Shown: positions 1-6,006 of the stretch, piece after piece
Layout of the letters: the number at the start of each line of letters is the position of its first letter
How positions within the stretch are numbered: position 1 is the stretch's first letter
NCBI GenBank assembly: GCA_030614505.1
Contig: JAUWTX010000104.1
Span: 1 to 7,145 of the forward strand
Direction: 5' to 3'
Length of the DNA: 7,145 nucleotides
Source of the DNA: Desulfuromonadales bacterium
Lineage (GTDB): Bacteria > Desulfobacterota > Desulfuromonadia > Desulfuromonadales > BM103
Program-made: the position numbers and the translations under genes
The notes under the pieces: generated by a model
Told to the model about the DNA's origin: nothing
The model's database searches: none
The model's input: only the letters and a program-made list of their open reading frames with translations

Positions 1-110
1 TCAACTTCAACGCCAGTCCCTTTTGTGAATGCCTGAACAATTGGAAGGAATGCATAGGTTGCCAATGCGGGTGCTTCATCAATTTCTGACCAGATAATCT
101 TAGACGCCAT
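1..110 (-). CDS. icd: Monomeric NADP-dependent isocitrate dehydrogenase, N-terminal fragment
   Basis: Only the first 36 codons are inside the window; the gene runs off the left edge. The protein begins MASKIIWSEIDEAPALATYA and continues FLPIVQAFTKGTGVEV. This matches the N-terminus of the monomeric (about 740-residue) isocitrate dehydrogenase family, where DEAPALATY..LPI..AF is strongly conserved. That family oxidatively decarboxylates isocitrate to 2-oxoglutarate with NADP in the cytoplasmic TCA cycle and is unrelated in length to the dimeric enzyme. The start is well supported: ATG at 110-108, preceded by AAGGAG at 123-118 with 7 bases between. The gene appears to have its own promoter about 95 bases upstream and a structured leader. 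The family call is from a short fragment but the motif is distinctive. Confidence 0.88.
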   Translation of the reverse strand, partial: MASKIIWSEIDEAPALATYAFLPIVQAFTKGTGVEV

Positions 111-165
111 GTTTTCTCTCCTTAAGAGTTTTAATGCCAGTATTGCCAGAGGCTTATGTAAAGAT

Positions 166-190
166 AAAAAAAGCGCAAGGAAGCCTTGCG
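166..190 (-). terminator. Intrinsic-terminator-like hairpin in the icd leader
   Basis: On the minus strand the stem CGCAAGG/CCTTGCG (7 perfect pairs, 3-base loop, 190-174) is followed by one C and seven Ts (172-166). This is the form of a rho-independent terminator. It works only in the minus direction, because the plus-strand side is followed by As. It lies 55 bases before the icd start and only about 6-8 bases after the start site expected from the promoter at 231-204. It could end readthrough from the aspS-lipoprotein transcript, attenuate icd, or act as a stabilising 5' stem. Confidence 0.65.
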
Positions 191-196
191 AAAATG

Positions 197-211
197 TGTA
201 TACAGTATACA
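197..211. promoter_or_regulatory. Perfect 15-base palindrome, likely operator over the icd -10 box
   Basis: The site reads TGTATAC-T-GTATACA on the minus strand, two perfect 7-base half-sites around one central base; each half contains GTATAC. It covers the whole -10 box and reaches the expected start site, so a bound protein would block transcription. GTATAC-centred palindromes resemble operators of some GntR/FadR-type regulators; that assignment is a guess. No regulator gene is visible in the window. Confidence 0.55.
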
Positions 212-231
212 AACGGATTAAAGGGTGTCAA
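204..231 (-). promoter_or_regulatory. Near-consensus sigma-70 promoter for icd
   Basis: On the minus strand there is a perfect -35 TTGACA (231-226), a 16-base spacer, and -10 TATACT (209-204; five of six consensus bases). The expected start is near 197-195, giving a leader of about 85-87 bases before the icd ATG. This is the best promoter match I found in the window. Confidence 0.7.
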
Positions 232-442
232 GGAAAAAGTGCGGGCTGTTCCGGGAGGAAAACCAAGGATGGTTTTAATCAAAAGAAAACCAATTTATAA
301 TTGCTGGCAGGGGCGCAACAATCAGCGTATATGTGTAGTAAATAGCCCGTATCTATCTGGATTTGAGAGGGAGTCAGAGGGCTGTCTTGAGATAACTTGC
401 AGGGCGGGCTATGGAGGTTTTTGATTCAGGGCAGAGGGGTAG

Positions 443-465
443 GTAAAAACAGTTTTTTACTGTTT
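443..465 (-). terminator. Overlapping weak hairpins at the lipoprotein stop codon
   Basis: Two mutually exclusive AT-rich stems overlap here: AAACAGT/ACTGTTT (465-459 with 453-447, 5-base loop) and GTAAAAA/TTTTTAC (459/460 side with 449-443). The stop codon (459-457) is inside the structure and a few Ts follow the first stem on the minus strand. It may act as a weak terminator; the low GC content makes this uncertain. Confidence 0.35.
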
Positions 466-1155
466 GGGAGACGCTGCTTCTGAGACGGGGAAAATATCAG
501 ATTCCCGGGCCTTCTGGCGAGCCTCTTCCATCTCTTCCTGGGTCATGTCTCGACGAATACTGAGGTTTTGCTTTGGAAAAATCTGGCGAGGGTCCTTGAT
601 CTGGTCGCGATTGGCTTGGTAAAGCAGGGGCCACAGCAGGCCTTCATTATAGACATTTGGTTGCGCTGAGATAGTCCAGAGGGTTTCTCCGTCACCAACA
701 ATGTAGGTGGTTGCCAACTTGACTTTTTGTTTTGGCTGCGGCTTGGAACTTGGTTTAGGGGCCGGTGGGGTTGTTTGTGCCTGACGTGCGGTTTCTTCTG
801 CCAGCGCTTTTACAGCGGCGGCCTGGCGGGCTTGTTCTTCCTCCAGAGTGCGTTGTGCTTCATCCTTGATACGTTTAGCTTGCAATTCCCCGGAGAGCAC
901 AACTGCGCGACGCGCATGTGTTAAGGCAAACTCGAGTGAATCACGTGCGTCACCGTAATCTGCCGTTCCCATAGCTCTGTGTGCATCAGTCAGAGCGGTT
1001 CGGGCTGCCTGATACTCAGCCGGGGCAAACTCCGACGCCTGCATAGCGTAGGCTTTGCCTACCATATATTCGGCAGCCTTAAACTCCTCGTGTGGGGGCT
1101 TGGCACAGGAGCTCAAAAGAATAATTGTTGTGAGAAAAATAGCGCAGCGCAACAT
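457..1155 (-). CDS. LysM-domain envelope lipoprotein with DUF4398-like helical region
   Basis: A 232-residue predicted lipoprotein. Residues 1-16 form a signal peptide ending in lipobox LSSC (Cys17); Ala18 at +2 gives no inner-membrane retention signal. Residues about 25-90 are a helical, Ala-rich region like DUF4398 proteins (EFKAAEYMVGKAYAMQASEF). Residues 91-126 look like a charged coiled coil, followed by a Pro/Lys-rich linker (129-143). A LysM peptidoglycan-binding domain follows at 150-201, with YIVGDGETLWTIS and LLYQANRDQIKDP. It probably tethers the outer membrane to peptidoglycan or organises the envelope; the exact role is unknown. I chose ATG at 1155-1153: the upstream in-frame TTG at 1167 directly abuts the only Shine-Dalgarno sequence (AAGGA, 1172-1168) and cannot use it. 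It starts 32 bases after aspS, so cotranscription is likely. Confidence 0.85.
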   Translation of the reverse strand: MLRCAIFLTTIILLSSCAKPPHEEFKAAEYMVGKAYAMQASEFAPAEYQAARTALTDAHRAMGTADYGDARDSLEFALTHARRAVVLSGELQAKRIKDEAQRTLEEEQARQAAAVKALAEETARQAQTTPPAPKPSSKPQPKQKVKLATTYIVGDGETLWTISAQPNVYNEGLLWPLLYQANRDQIKDPRQIFPKQNLSIRRDMTQEEMEEARQKARESDIFPVSEAASPKQ

Positions 1156-1157
1156 AT

Positions 1158-1173
1158 AAAGGATCAATCCTTT
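1158..1173 (-). promoter_or_regulatory. Ribosome binding site inside an inverted repeat
   Basis: The minus strand reads AAAGGA-TTGA-TCCTTT, a 6-pair stem with a 4-base loop that encloses the lipoprotein gene's Shine-Dalgarno AAGGA. Linear spacing to the ATG is 12 bases, longer than usual. Folding would hide the site and lower translation unless ribosomes finishing aspS keep it open. Confidence 0.4.
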
Positions 1174-1187
1174 TCAACAGTAATGGT

Positions 1188-2993
1188 TTAGGACTTCTTC
1201 TGCTGCTGCGAGCGTGGTGCCAGGCGGATACCTAGTTCACGCAACTGCTTCTCATCTACGGTTCCCGGAGCTTCAGACATCAAGCAGGTTGCTTTCTGGG
1301 TTTTCGGGAAAGCAATGACGTCACGAATGGAGCTGGCACCGGTAAGAATCATCATCACCCGGTCGAGACCGAAGGCGATGCCGCCGTGAGGAGGGGCTCC
1401 GAATTCCAGGGCGTCAAGCAGGAATCCGAATTTTTGACGGGCCTCATCTTCTCCAATGCCGAGCAATTCAAACATCCGGCTCTGTATGGCCTGGTCGTGA
1501 ATACGAATACTGCCTCCACCGATTTCCGAGCCGTTGAGGACCAGGTCGTAGGCCTTTGCCCGCGCCTTGCCCGGGTCAGTATCGAGCAGTGGTATATCTT
1601 CATCGAGAGGGGCCGTAAAGGGGTGATGTACAGCTACGTGACGGCGTGCCTCGCCGTCCCACTCGAGAAGCGGGAAGTCGGTTACCCAGACAAACTTGTA
1701 ACTGTTCGGATCAGCCAGGCCCAATTTGTTGCCAAGATGACCACGCAGGCGGCCGAGAGATTCGTTGGTGATATATGGCGTGTCGGCACCGAAGAGCAGC
1801 AGGTCACCAGGCTCAGCGCCGAGGGCCGCGCCAATGTCTGCCAACTCCTGTTCGGTGAAGAACTTGGCGATTGGTGATTGCCAGCTGCCGTCTTCCTGGA
1901 TTTTGACCCAGGCCAAACCTTTGGCACCGTAGATGGCAACATAATCAGTCAGATTGTCCAGCTCTTTACGGGAGAGGGTTGCACAGCCCTTGGCGTTGAT
2001 GGCTTTGACCAGGCCGCCTTTGTCGGCCACACCGGCAAACACCTTGAAGCCACAGCCTTTGACAATGTCGGTAATGTCGACCAACTCCATTTCGAAGCGC
2101 AGATCGGGATTATCTACACCATAGCGGTCCATCACTTCGTCATAGCTCATACGTGGCATCGGTAGAGTGACGTCGACATCAAGTGCCGATTTGAAGATGC
2201 TTGCAATCATGCCTTCCATAATAGACATGATGTCATCACGATCAACAAAAGAGAGCTCGCAGTCGATCTGGGTGAACTCCGGTTGGCGGTCAGCGCGCAA
2301 GTCTTCATCGCGAAAGCATCTGACGATCTGGAAGTAACGGTCGAAACCGGAAACCATGAGCAGCTGTTTGAAGAGCTGGGGTGATTGTGGCAGAGCGTAG
2401 AAGTTGCCGAGGTTGACCCGGCTCGGGACCAGGTAGTCGCGGGCGCCCTCCGGAGTGCTTTTGGTCAGCATCGGTGTTTCGATTTCCAGAAAGTTACTTT
2501 CAGTCAGATATTTGCGAACGTTTTGGGCTACCTGGTGGCGCATGATCAGGTTTTTCTGAATCGATTCACGACGCAGATCGAGATAGCGATACTTGAGGCG
2601 CAGATTTTCGGCGACCTCAGTGAACTCATCAAGCATGAAGGGAGGCGTCTTGGCAACATTGAGGATGCGGAGTTCACTGATCTCAATTTCAACTTCGCCG
2701 GTCGGCATTTTCGGGTTGAAGGTTCCTTCCGGACGTGGGGAGACCTTGCCGATGGCAGCGACGACAAACTCGTTGCGAATCGCTTCAGCCTTGGTGTGGG
2801 ATTCCGGGTCGCGATCAGGGTCGAGGGCAAGCTGAGCGATTCCGGTACGGTCACGCAGGTCAATAAATATCAGGCCGCCATGATCACGACGACGGTGGAC
2901 CCAGCCCATAAGGCAGACCTGCTGGCCAACATGTTCTTTGCGCAGCTCGCCGCAATAATGAGTTCTTTTCCAGTCTCCGAGTATATCGCTCAA
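1188..2993 (-). CDS. aspS: Aspartyl-tRNA synthetase, probably non-discriminating
   Basis: A 601-residue class II synthetase of bacterial type, full length for the family; it charges tRNA with aspartate in the cytoplasm. Order: N-terminal OB-fold anticodon domain (about 1-110), motif 1 region (FLEIETPMLTKSTPEGARDY, 168-187), QSPQLFKQLLM (203-213), motif 2 (RCFRDEDLRADRQPEFTQID, 225-244, ATP-binding Arg228), a bacterial GAD insertion (about 295-425), and motif 3 (GIAFGLDR, 538-545, Arg545). In the OB fold it has RRRDHGG (His38) and RPEG (Gly90), the residues tied to non-discriminating AspRS in Pseudomonas, whereas E. coli has RRRDLGS. It would then also form Asp-tRNA-Asn for GatCAB. The start is TTG at 2993-2991, supported by AAGGAG at 3007-3002 with 8 bases between; no ATG lies before codon 29. 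Confidence 0.97.
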   Translation of the reverse strand: MSDILGDWKRTHYCGELRKEHVGQQVCLMGWVHRRRDHGGLIFIDLRDRTGIAQLALDPDRDPESHTKAEAIRNEFVVAAIGKVSPRPEGTFNPKMPTGEVEIEISELRILNVAKTPPFMLDEFTEVAENLRLKYRYLDLRRESIQKNLIMRHQVAQNVRKYLTESNFLEIETPMLTKSTPEGARDYLVPSRVNLGNFYALPQSPQLFKQLLMVSGFDRYFQIVRCFRDEDLRADRQPEFTQIDCELSFVDRDDIMSIMEGMIASIFKSALDVDVTLPMPRMSYDEVMDRYGVDNPDLRFEMELVDITDIVKGCGFKVFAGVADKGGLVKAINAKGCATLSRKELDNLTDYVAIYGAKGLAWVKIQEDGSWQSPIAKFFTEQELADIGAALGAEPGDLLLFGADTPYITNESLGRLRGHLGNKLGLADPNSYKFVWVTDFPLLEWDGEARRHVAVHHPFTAPLDEDIPLLDTDPGKARAKAYDLVLNGSEIGGGSIRIHDQAIQSRMFELLGIGEDEARQKFGFLLDALEFGAPPHGGIAFGLDRVMMILTGASSIRDVIAFPKTQKATCLMSEAPGTVDEKQLRELGIRLAPRSQQQKKS

Positions 2994-3088
2994 GGGGATA
3001 GCTCCTTAAAAATGGTAGATTGTACGTTCAACTTGTTAAAATACACAAACAAGACAAGCGAGCATTATCTCGGCGCCCATCAGGAGCG
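2994..3088 (-). promoter_or_regulatory. hisS-aspS spacer with a weak promoter candidate
   Basis: The 95-base gap carries the strong aspS Shine-Dalgarno. It also has a possible promoter: TTGTGT (3048-3043), 18 bases, TACAAT (3024-3019), which would start transcription near 3012, about 19 bases before the TTG codon. An inverted repeat CTTGTT/AACAAG overlaps its -35 side. No terminator or T-box core is seen, so readthrough from hisS is also likely. Confidence 0.3.
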
Positions 3089-4360
3089 TCAAGCATCATT
3101 GGTCTCGCCGTTAATTTCGTTAATCAGGCGGGTTTCCAGCCCTTCCAGGGCGACTTCTTCCTGAAAGCTTTTATCCATGTAACGCAGTTGGGCAATGCCA
3201 CGTGCCAGCTCGTCTTCACCAAGAATCAGAACCCGCCGTGTTTTTAATTTGTCGGCCCTGCGCAACTGGGCTTTAAGGCTCTTGCCGGTGTATTCCATTT
3301 CGGCAAGAAAACCCTGGCGCTGCAAGCGTGTCAGCAGGGCAAAGCCCGCTTTGGTTGCTGCCTCTCCCAGGGTTGCGATGAAGAGTTCCGGGCGCGGTGG
3401 GGCGATGCTCTGTTCGCCAAGCATCAGGGCCAGGCGTTCCAATCCGATAGCAAAGCCGATACCTGGGAGGTCGGGTCCGCCCAGATCGCTGATCAGCCCA
3501 TTGTAGCGACCACCGGCGGCGACTGCATTCTGCGCACCGAGACTGCTGGTGACCATCTCAAAGGTTGTCCTGGTATAGTAATCAAGGCCCCGTACCATGC
3601 GTGGGTTCACCGTATAGTCGACCGACAATTCATCAAGATGCTCCTTGACTTGATTGAAGTGCGTGTCGCAGCCAATGCAGAGGTTGTCGAGCATGGCGGG
3701 AGCTTCGATGGTGGCTTCTTTACAGCCGGGGACCTTACAGTCCAGAACGCGCAGTGGATTGCTGGTATAACGGCGCTGGCAATCGGCACAGAGTGCGGAA
3801 AGACGTTGCTCCAGGAATTTGGTCAGGGCTTCGCGATAGGTTGGTCGGCATTCGGGACACCCGAGTGAGTTGATCTGCAGGGCCACATCGGGAATTTTCG
3901 TCGTCGCAAAGTAGTGACTGAGCATAGCCAGGACCTGGGCATCAATTTTCGGATCGTCAATTCCGACCACTTCCGCGCCGATCTGGTGAAACTGACGATA
4001 ACGACCTTTTTGAGGACGTTCGTGACGAAACATCGGGCCGAGATAATAAAGCTTTGAGACCGGATCCTTGGCGTACAGTTTATGTTGGATGAAGGCTCGC
4101 ATAACGGGAGCCGTTCCTTCAGGGCGCAAGGTCATCGAAGTACCACCTTTATCGCTGAATGTGTACATCTCCTTTTCAACGATATCAGTAGTCTCACCGA
4201 TTGAGCGGCAGAAGAGGTCAGTCTTTTCGACGACCGGAACACGAATTTCCCGGTAACCGAAGGCACCGAAAACCTGACGAGCCTGCTCTTCAAGATACTG
4301 CCAGGTTTCTACGTCACCAGGCAGAAGGTCGTTCATACCTTTAATGCTTGTAATGCTCAC
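3089..4360 (-). CDS. hisS: Histidyl-tRNA synthetase
   Basis: A 423-residue class II synthetase, normal length, that charges tRNA-His in the cytoplasm. It begins MSITSIKGMNDLLPG. Motif 2 is FRHERPQKGRYRQFHQIGAE (111-130), the histidine-specific segment is RGLDYYTRT (257-265, Arg257 being the expected catalytic arginine), and motif 3 is GIGFAIGLERL (300-310). The C-terminal anticodon-binding domain is about 325-415. The insertion between motif 2 and the histidine segment has eight cysteines (168, 171, 191, 194, 208, 213, 228, 231), which could bind zinc. The start is GTG at 4360-4358, with GGAG at 4374-4371 and 10 bases between; the conserved N-terminus supports it. It lies 95 bases before aspS, a pairing also common in other bacterial groups. 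Its leader contains the opposed heptamer arrays. Confidence 0.97.
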   Translation of the reverse strand: MSITSIKGMNDLLPGDVETWQYLEEQARQVFGAFGYREIRVPVVEKTDLFCRSIGETTDIVEKEMYTFSDKGGTSMTLRPEGTAPVMRAFIQHKLYAKDPVSKLYYLGPMFRHERPQKGRYRQFHQIGAEVVGIDDPKIDAQVLAMLSHYFATTKIPDVALQINSLGCPECRPTYREALTKFLEQRLSALCADCQRRYTSNPLRVLDCKVPGCKEATIEAPAMLDNLCIGCDTHFNQVKEHLDELSVDYTVNPRMVRGLDYYTRTTFEMVTSSLGAQNAVAAGGRYNGLISDLGGPDLPGIGFAIGLERLALMLGEQSIAPPRPELFIATLGEAATKAGFALLTRLQRQGFLAEMEYTGKSLKAQLRRADKLKTRRVLILGEDELARGIAQLRYMDKSFQEEVALEGLETRLINEINGETNDA

Positions 4361-4386
4361 TGCTGAAGGACTCCATTTGTATTTAG

Positions 4387-4471
4387 GAAGACAGAAGACA
4401 GGAGACAGAATGTAGAATGGAAGTCGATCCAGCCCTCATTCTGTCCCCTGTATTTTATATCCTGCATTCTT
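4387..4471. repeat. Two opposed arrays of degenerate 7-base repeats forming a long inverted repeat
   Basis: On the plus strand, 4387-4421 reads as five heptamers: GAAGACA, GAAGACA, GGAGACA, GAATGTA, GAATGGA. At 4437-4471 five related heptamers run in the opposite direction: CATTCTG, TCCCCTG, TATTTTA, TATCCTG, CATTCTT. The inner arms, 4395-4412 and 4437-4454, are complementary at 16 of 18 positions. In minus-strand RNA one of the two mismatches becomes a G-U pair. The loop is 24 bases. The structure would sit in the hisS 5' leader but leaves its Shine-Dalgarno (4374-4371) outside. There is no T-run after it, so it is not a terminator. Confidence 0.75.
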
Positions 4472-4486
4472 TTGAGTGTGTAGGGC

Positions 4487-4515
4487 TTTTTACTCGCTCT
4501 TGTGCCGTCCGTCAA
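4487..4515 (-). promoter_or_regulatory. Sigma-70 promoter candidate for hisS
   Basis: On the minus strand: -35 TTGACG (4515-4510; five of six), 17-base spacer, -10 TAAAAA (4492-4487; four of six). The expected start near 4480 gives a leader of about 120 bases that includes the whole heptamer hairpin. A second candidate, TACACA (4482-4477), 17 bases, TATAAA (4459-4454), would start inside the hairpin arm and make an unfolded leader. No clear terminator separates this region from the upstream gene. Confidence 0.45.
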
Positions 4516-4575
4516 CCCGGTAAATAGGGGCAGGGTGTTTTTCTCTTTAAACTGAATCCGTGGGTAAGCGGCAAA

Positions 4576-5949
4576 TCATGTGTTGCGGATCTCCGAGGCG
4601 CTCCGGGTAATGTTGCGGTCATTTTTGCCCAGGTACATCGCCTTGTCGGCCAGATCTATCATCTCGTTCTTGGTTGTCGCGTGGATCGGATAGGTGGCAT
4701 GACCTACTGTTGCCGTCAGACGGCTGGTGTTGCCCTGGCCGGTAGAGAAGTCGAAAGTCTCAATGGTGGCACGGATACGTTCGGCAACGATCTTGGCTCC
4801 ACGGGTGTCGGTCTCCACAAGCAGAGCGGTAAATTCGTCACCGCCATATCGGAAGAGCGTATCGGCGTCACGTACACACTCCTGAAGCAACTCACCGACC
4901 TTGTGAAGTACCCCGCTGCCGACCAGATGACCATGTTCATCATTGATACTCTTGAAGAGGTCCAGGTCAATGAAAGCCAGAGAGAATTCCAGGCCATAAC
5001 GTTCAGAGCGGCGAATCTCCTGTTCGATAGCGATGTGCAGATAACGATGGTTGTAGAGTCCGGTCAGGTCATCCGTGTAAATCAGTTCACGGGCACCCTG
5101 ATACTGACAGGCATTGTTGAATCCGAGTGCGACCTGTTCAGCAAGAAAAGACAGGTTCTCCTGGGGGAGAGACTCCAGGGGCTCGGAGGCGCTTGGGTTG
5201 CAGAGAACCAGGGCACCATGCTCCTGATTGTCCGTGCTCATTGGAAAGACCCAGAGAGAAGATAAATCTTCATACAATTTGGCGATCTCCGGACAGTCAG
5301 CAATTTGCAGGATTTCAGCCTGGTCCATTTTCATCGTCCGGTCGACCAGCAACTCGGCCAATTGTCTGGCCTGATCATCATCAAAACCGTTTGCTTCGAT
5401 ATGACTTATGCTGTTCTGGTTCGACAGGAACGCCAAACCACGGCCATGACCGAGTTCGTTCAACAGGGTGCTCAAAGATTCCTGGAAAAGGGAGTTGACA
5501 TCAAGCTGCCCGGAAAGATGCTGGCCTTTTTGATAGAGGCGTATCTGGCTCTGCAGTAGACTGTTCTCTGCAATCAGGCGGCGCTGTTCAAGACAGGATT
5601 TAACGTTATGGCGCAGCTGCTCAGGATTGCATGGCTTGAGCAGGTAGTCGCGTGCTCCGCTTTTCAAAGCCTGTATAGCTGTTTCTACCGTAGCGTTGCT
5701 GGTAACAAGAATAATATCCGGGGTTGGATCGAGGGAGCGGGTGCGGCGAATCAGTTCCAGACCGCAGACCTCAGGCATGACCATGTCGGTCAGGATGATA
5801 TCGACTTGCTCGCGAGCCAGGTAGTCAAGAGCTTGTTTGCCGGAGTCAACACTCTCAATGTCGTACAGGTCGCCTTCCGAGAGAATCTCGGTAAAGAGAC
5901 GCCGGAAGAATACCTCATCGTCAACAATCAGAATCTTTGGCTTTGACAT
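4576..5949 (-). CDS. gacA: REC-GAF-GGDEF response regulator, probable Hypr-type cyclic GMP-AMP synthase (GacA-like)
   Basis: A 457-residue cytoplasmic signalling enzyme. Residues 1-120 are a receiver domain with Asp10/Asp11, phospho-acceptor Asp55, Thr83 and Lys105. Residues about 145-282 look like a GAF sensor fold, weakly conserved. Residues 290-450 are a GGDEF domain: DDLTGLYNHRYL (293-304), metal-binding Asp328 in FIDLDLFKSIND, and GGDEF at 369-373. An RxxD inhibitory site (Arg360, Asp363) lies five residues before GGDEF. The guanine-contacting Asp of GHxxGD is replaced by serine (GHLVGS, Ser345; codon AGC at 4917-4915). This is the hallmark of Hypr enzymes such as Geobacter GacA (Ser347), which make 3',3'-cGAMP. 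Start is ATG 5949-5947, with AAGGG 7 bases before it. No partner histidine kinase is visible. The symbol refers to Geobacter GacA, not the GacS/GacA regulator. The domain call is certain; the cGAMP product is inferred. Confidence 0.85.
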   Translation of the reverse strand: MSKPKILIVDDEVFFRRLFTEILSEGDLYDIESVDSGKQALDYLAREQVDIILTDMVMPEVCGLELIRRTRSLDPTPDIILVTSNATVETAIQALKSGARDYLLKPCNPEQLRHNVKSCLEQRRLIAENSLLQSQIRLYQKGQHLSGQLDVNSLFQESLSTLLNELGHGRGLAFLSNQNSISHIEANGFDDDQARQLAELLVDRTMKMDQAEILQIADCPEIAKLYEDLSSLWVFPMSTDNQEHGALVLCNPSASEPLESLPQENLSFLAEQVALGFNNACQYQGARELIYTDDLTGLYNHRYLHIAIEQEIRRSERYGLEFSLAFIDLDLFKSINDEHGHLVGSGVLHKVGELLQECVRDADTLFRYGGDEFTALLVETDTRGAKIVAERIRATIETFDFSTGQGNTSRLTATVGHATYPIHATTKNEMIDLADKAMYLGKNDRNITRSASEIRNT

Positions 5950-5974
5950 CGCTGAACCCTTGGTTTAAGAGGAC

Positions 5975-6006
5975 TTCAAGCTACCAAACTCCTTGAAATG
6001 AGTCAA
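5975..6006 (-). promoter_or_regulatory. Short spacer with inverted repeat and weak promoter before the GGDEF gene
   Basis: The 57-base gap after comEC contains TTGACT (6006-6001), 17 bases, TAGCTT (5983-5978), a weak promoter match, good only in the -35 box. The inverted repeat TTCAAG/CTTGAA (5975-5980 with 5992-5997, 11-base loop) overlaps its -10 box and spacer and could be an operator. It is not followed by a T-run, so cotranscription with comEC remains possible. Confidence 0.3.

Larger units (their letters stand above)
111..456. other. 346-base intergenic region between lipoprotein gene and icd
   Basis: No convincing gene lies here. On the minus strand, reading toward icd, it holds a weak hairpin at the lipoprotein stop codon, about 200 bases with no clear feature, then a strong promoter, a palindrome, a hairpin with a T-run, and the icd ribosome site. 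A second, weaker promoter possibility (TTGTTG, 16 bases, TATAAA) lies near 321-294. A small inverted repeat, GGTTTT/AAAACC, sits at 271-291. I saw no tRNA, no CRISPR-like repeat and no GEMM or T-box core. Confidence 0.7.

Noticed and set aside
134..424. A 96-codon plus-strand open frame in the spacer before icd
   Set aside because: It crosses the icd promoter, palindrome and hairpin in the opposite direction, has no domain-like sequence, and its upstream AAGAG is a weak ribosome site. I treat it as chance, though conservation in relatives would change that.
2385..3164. A 259-codon open frame on the plus strand opposite aspS
   Set aside because: It is fully antisense to a highly conserved synthetase gene, has no recognisable motif, and matches the usual mirror frames of such genes. 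The same applies to the plus-strand frames at 1386-1877, 1878-2165, 4681-5265, 5127-5498 and 5608-5946.
4511..4552. Plus-strand terminator (ACCC/GGGT stem followed by a T-rich run)
   Set aside because: The stem is only four pairs with a long loop, and no plus-strand gene precedes it.
4361..4575. T-box or GEMM (cyclic dinucleotide) riboswitch in the hisS leader
   Set aside because: Neither the T-box core sequence with a terminator nor the conserved GEMM core is visible; the spacer structure is explained by the heptamer arrays. I also looked in 111-456 and saw neither.
5965..5994. AAGGAG followed by a 4-codon frame starting TTG, possible leader peptide before the GGDEF gene
   Set aside because: It is too short to separate from chance, and no attenuator-like hairpin with a T-run follows it.
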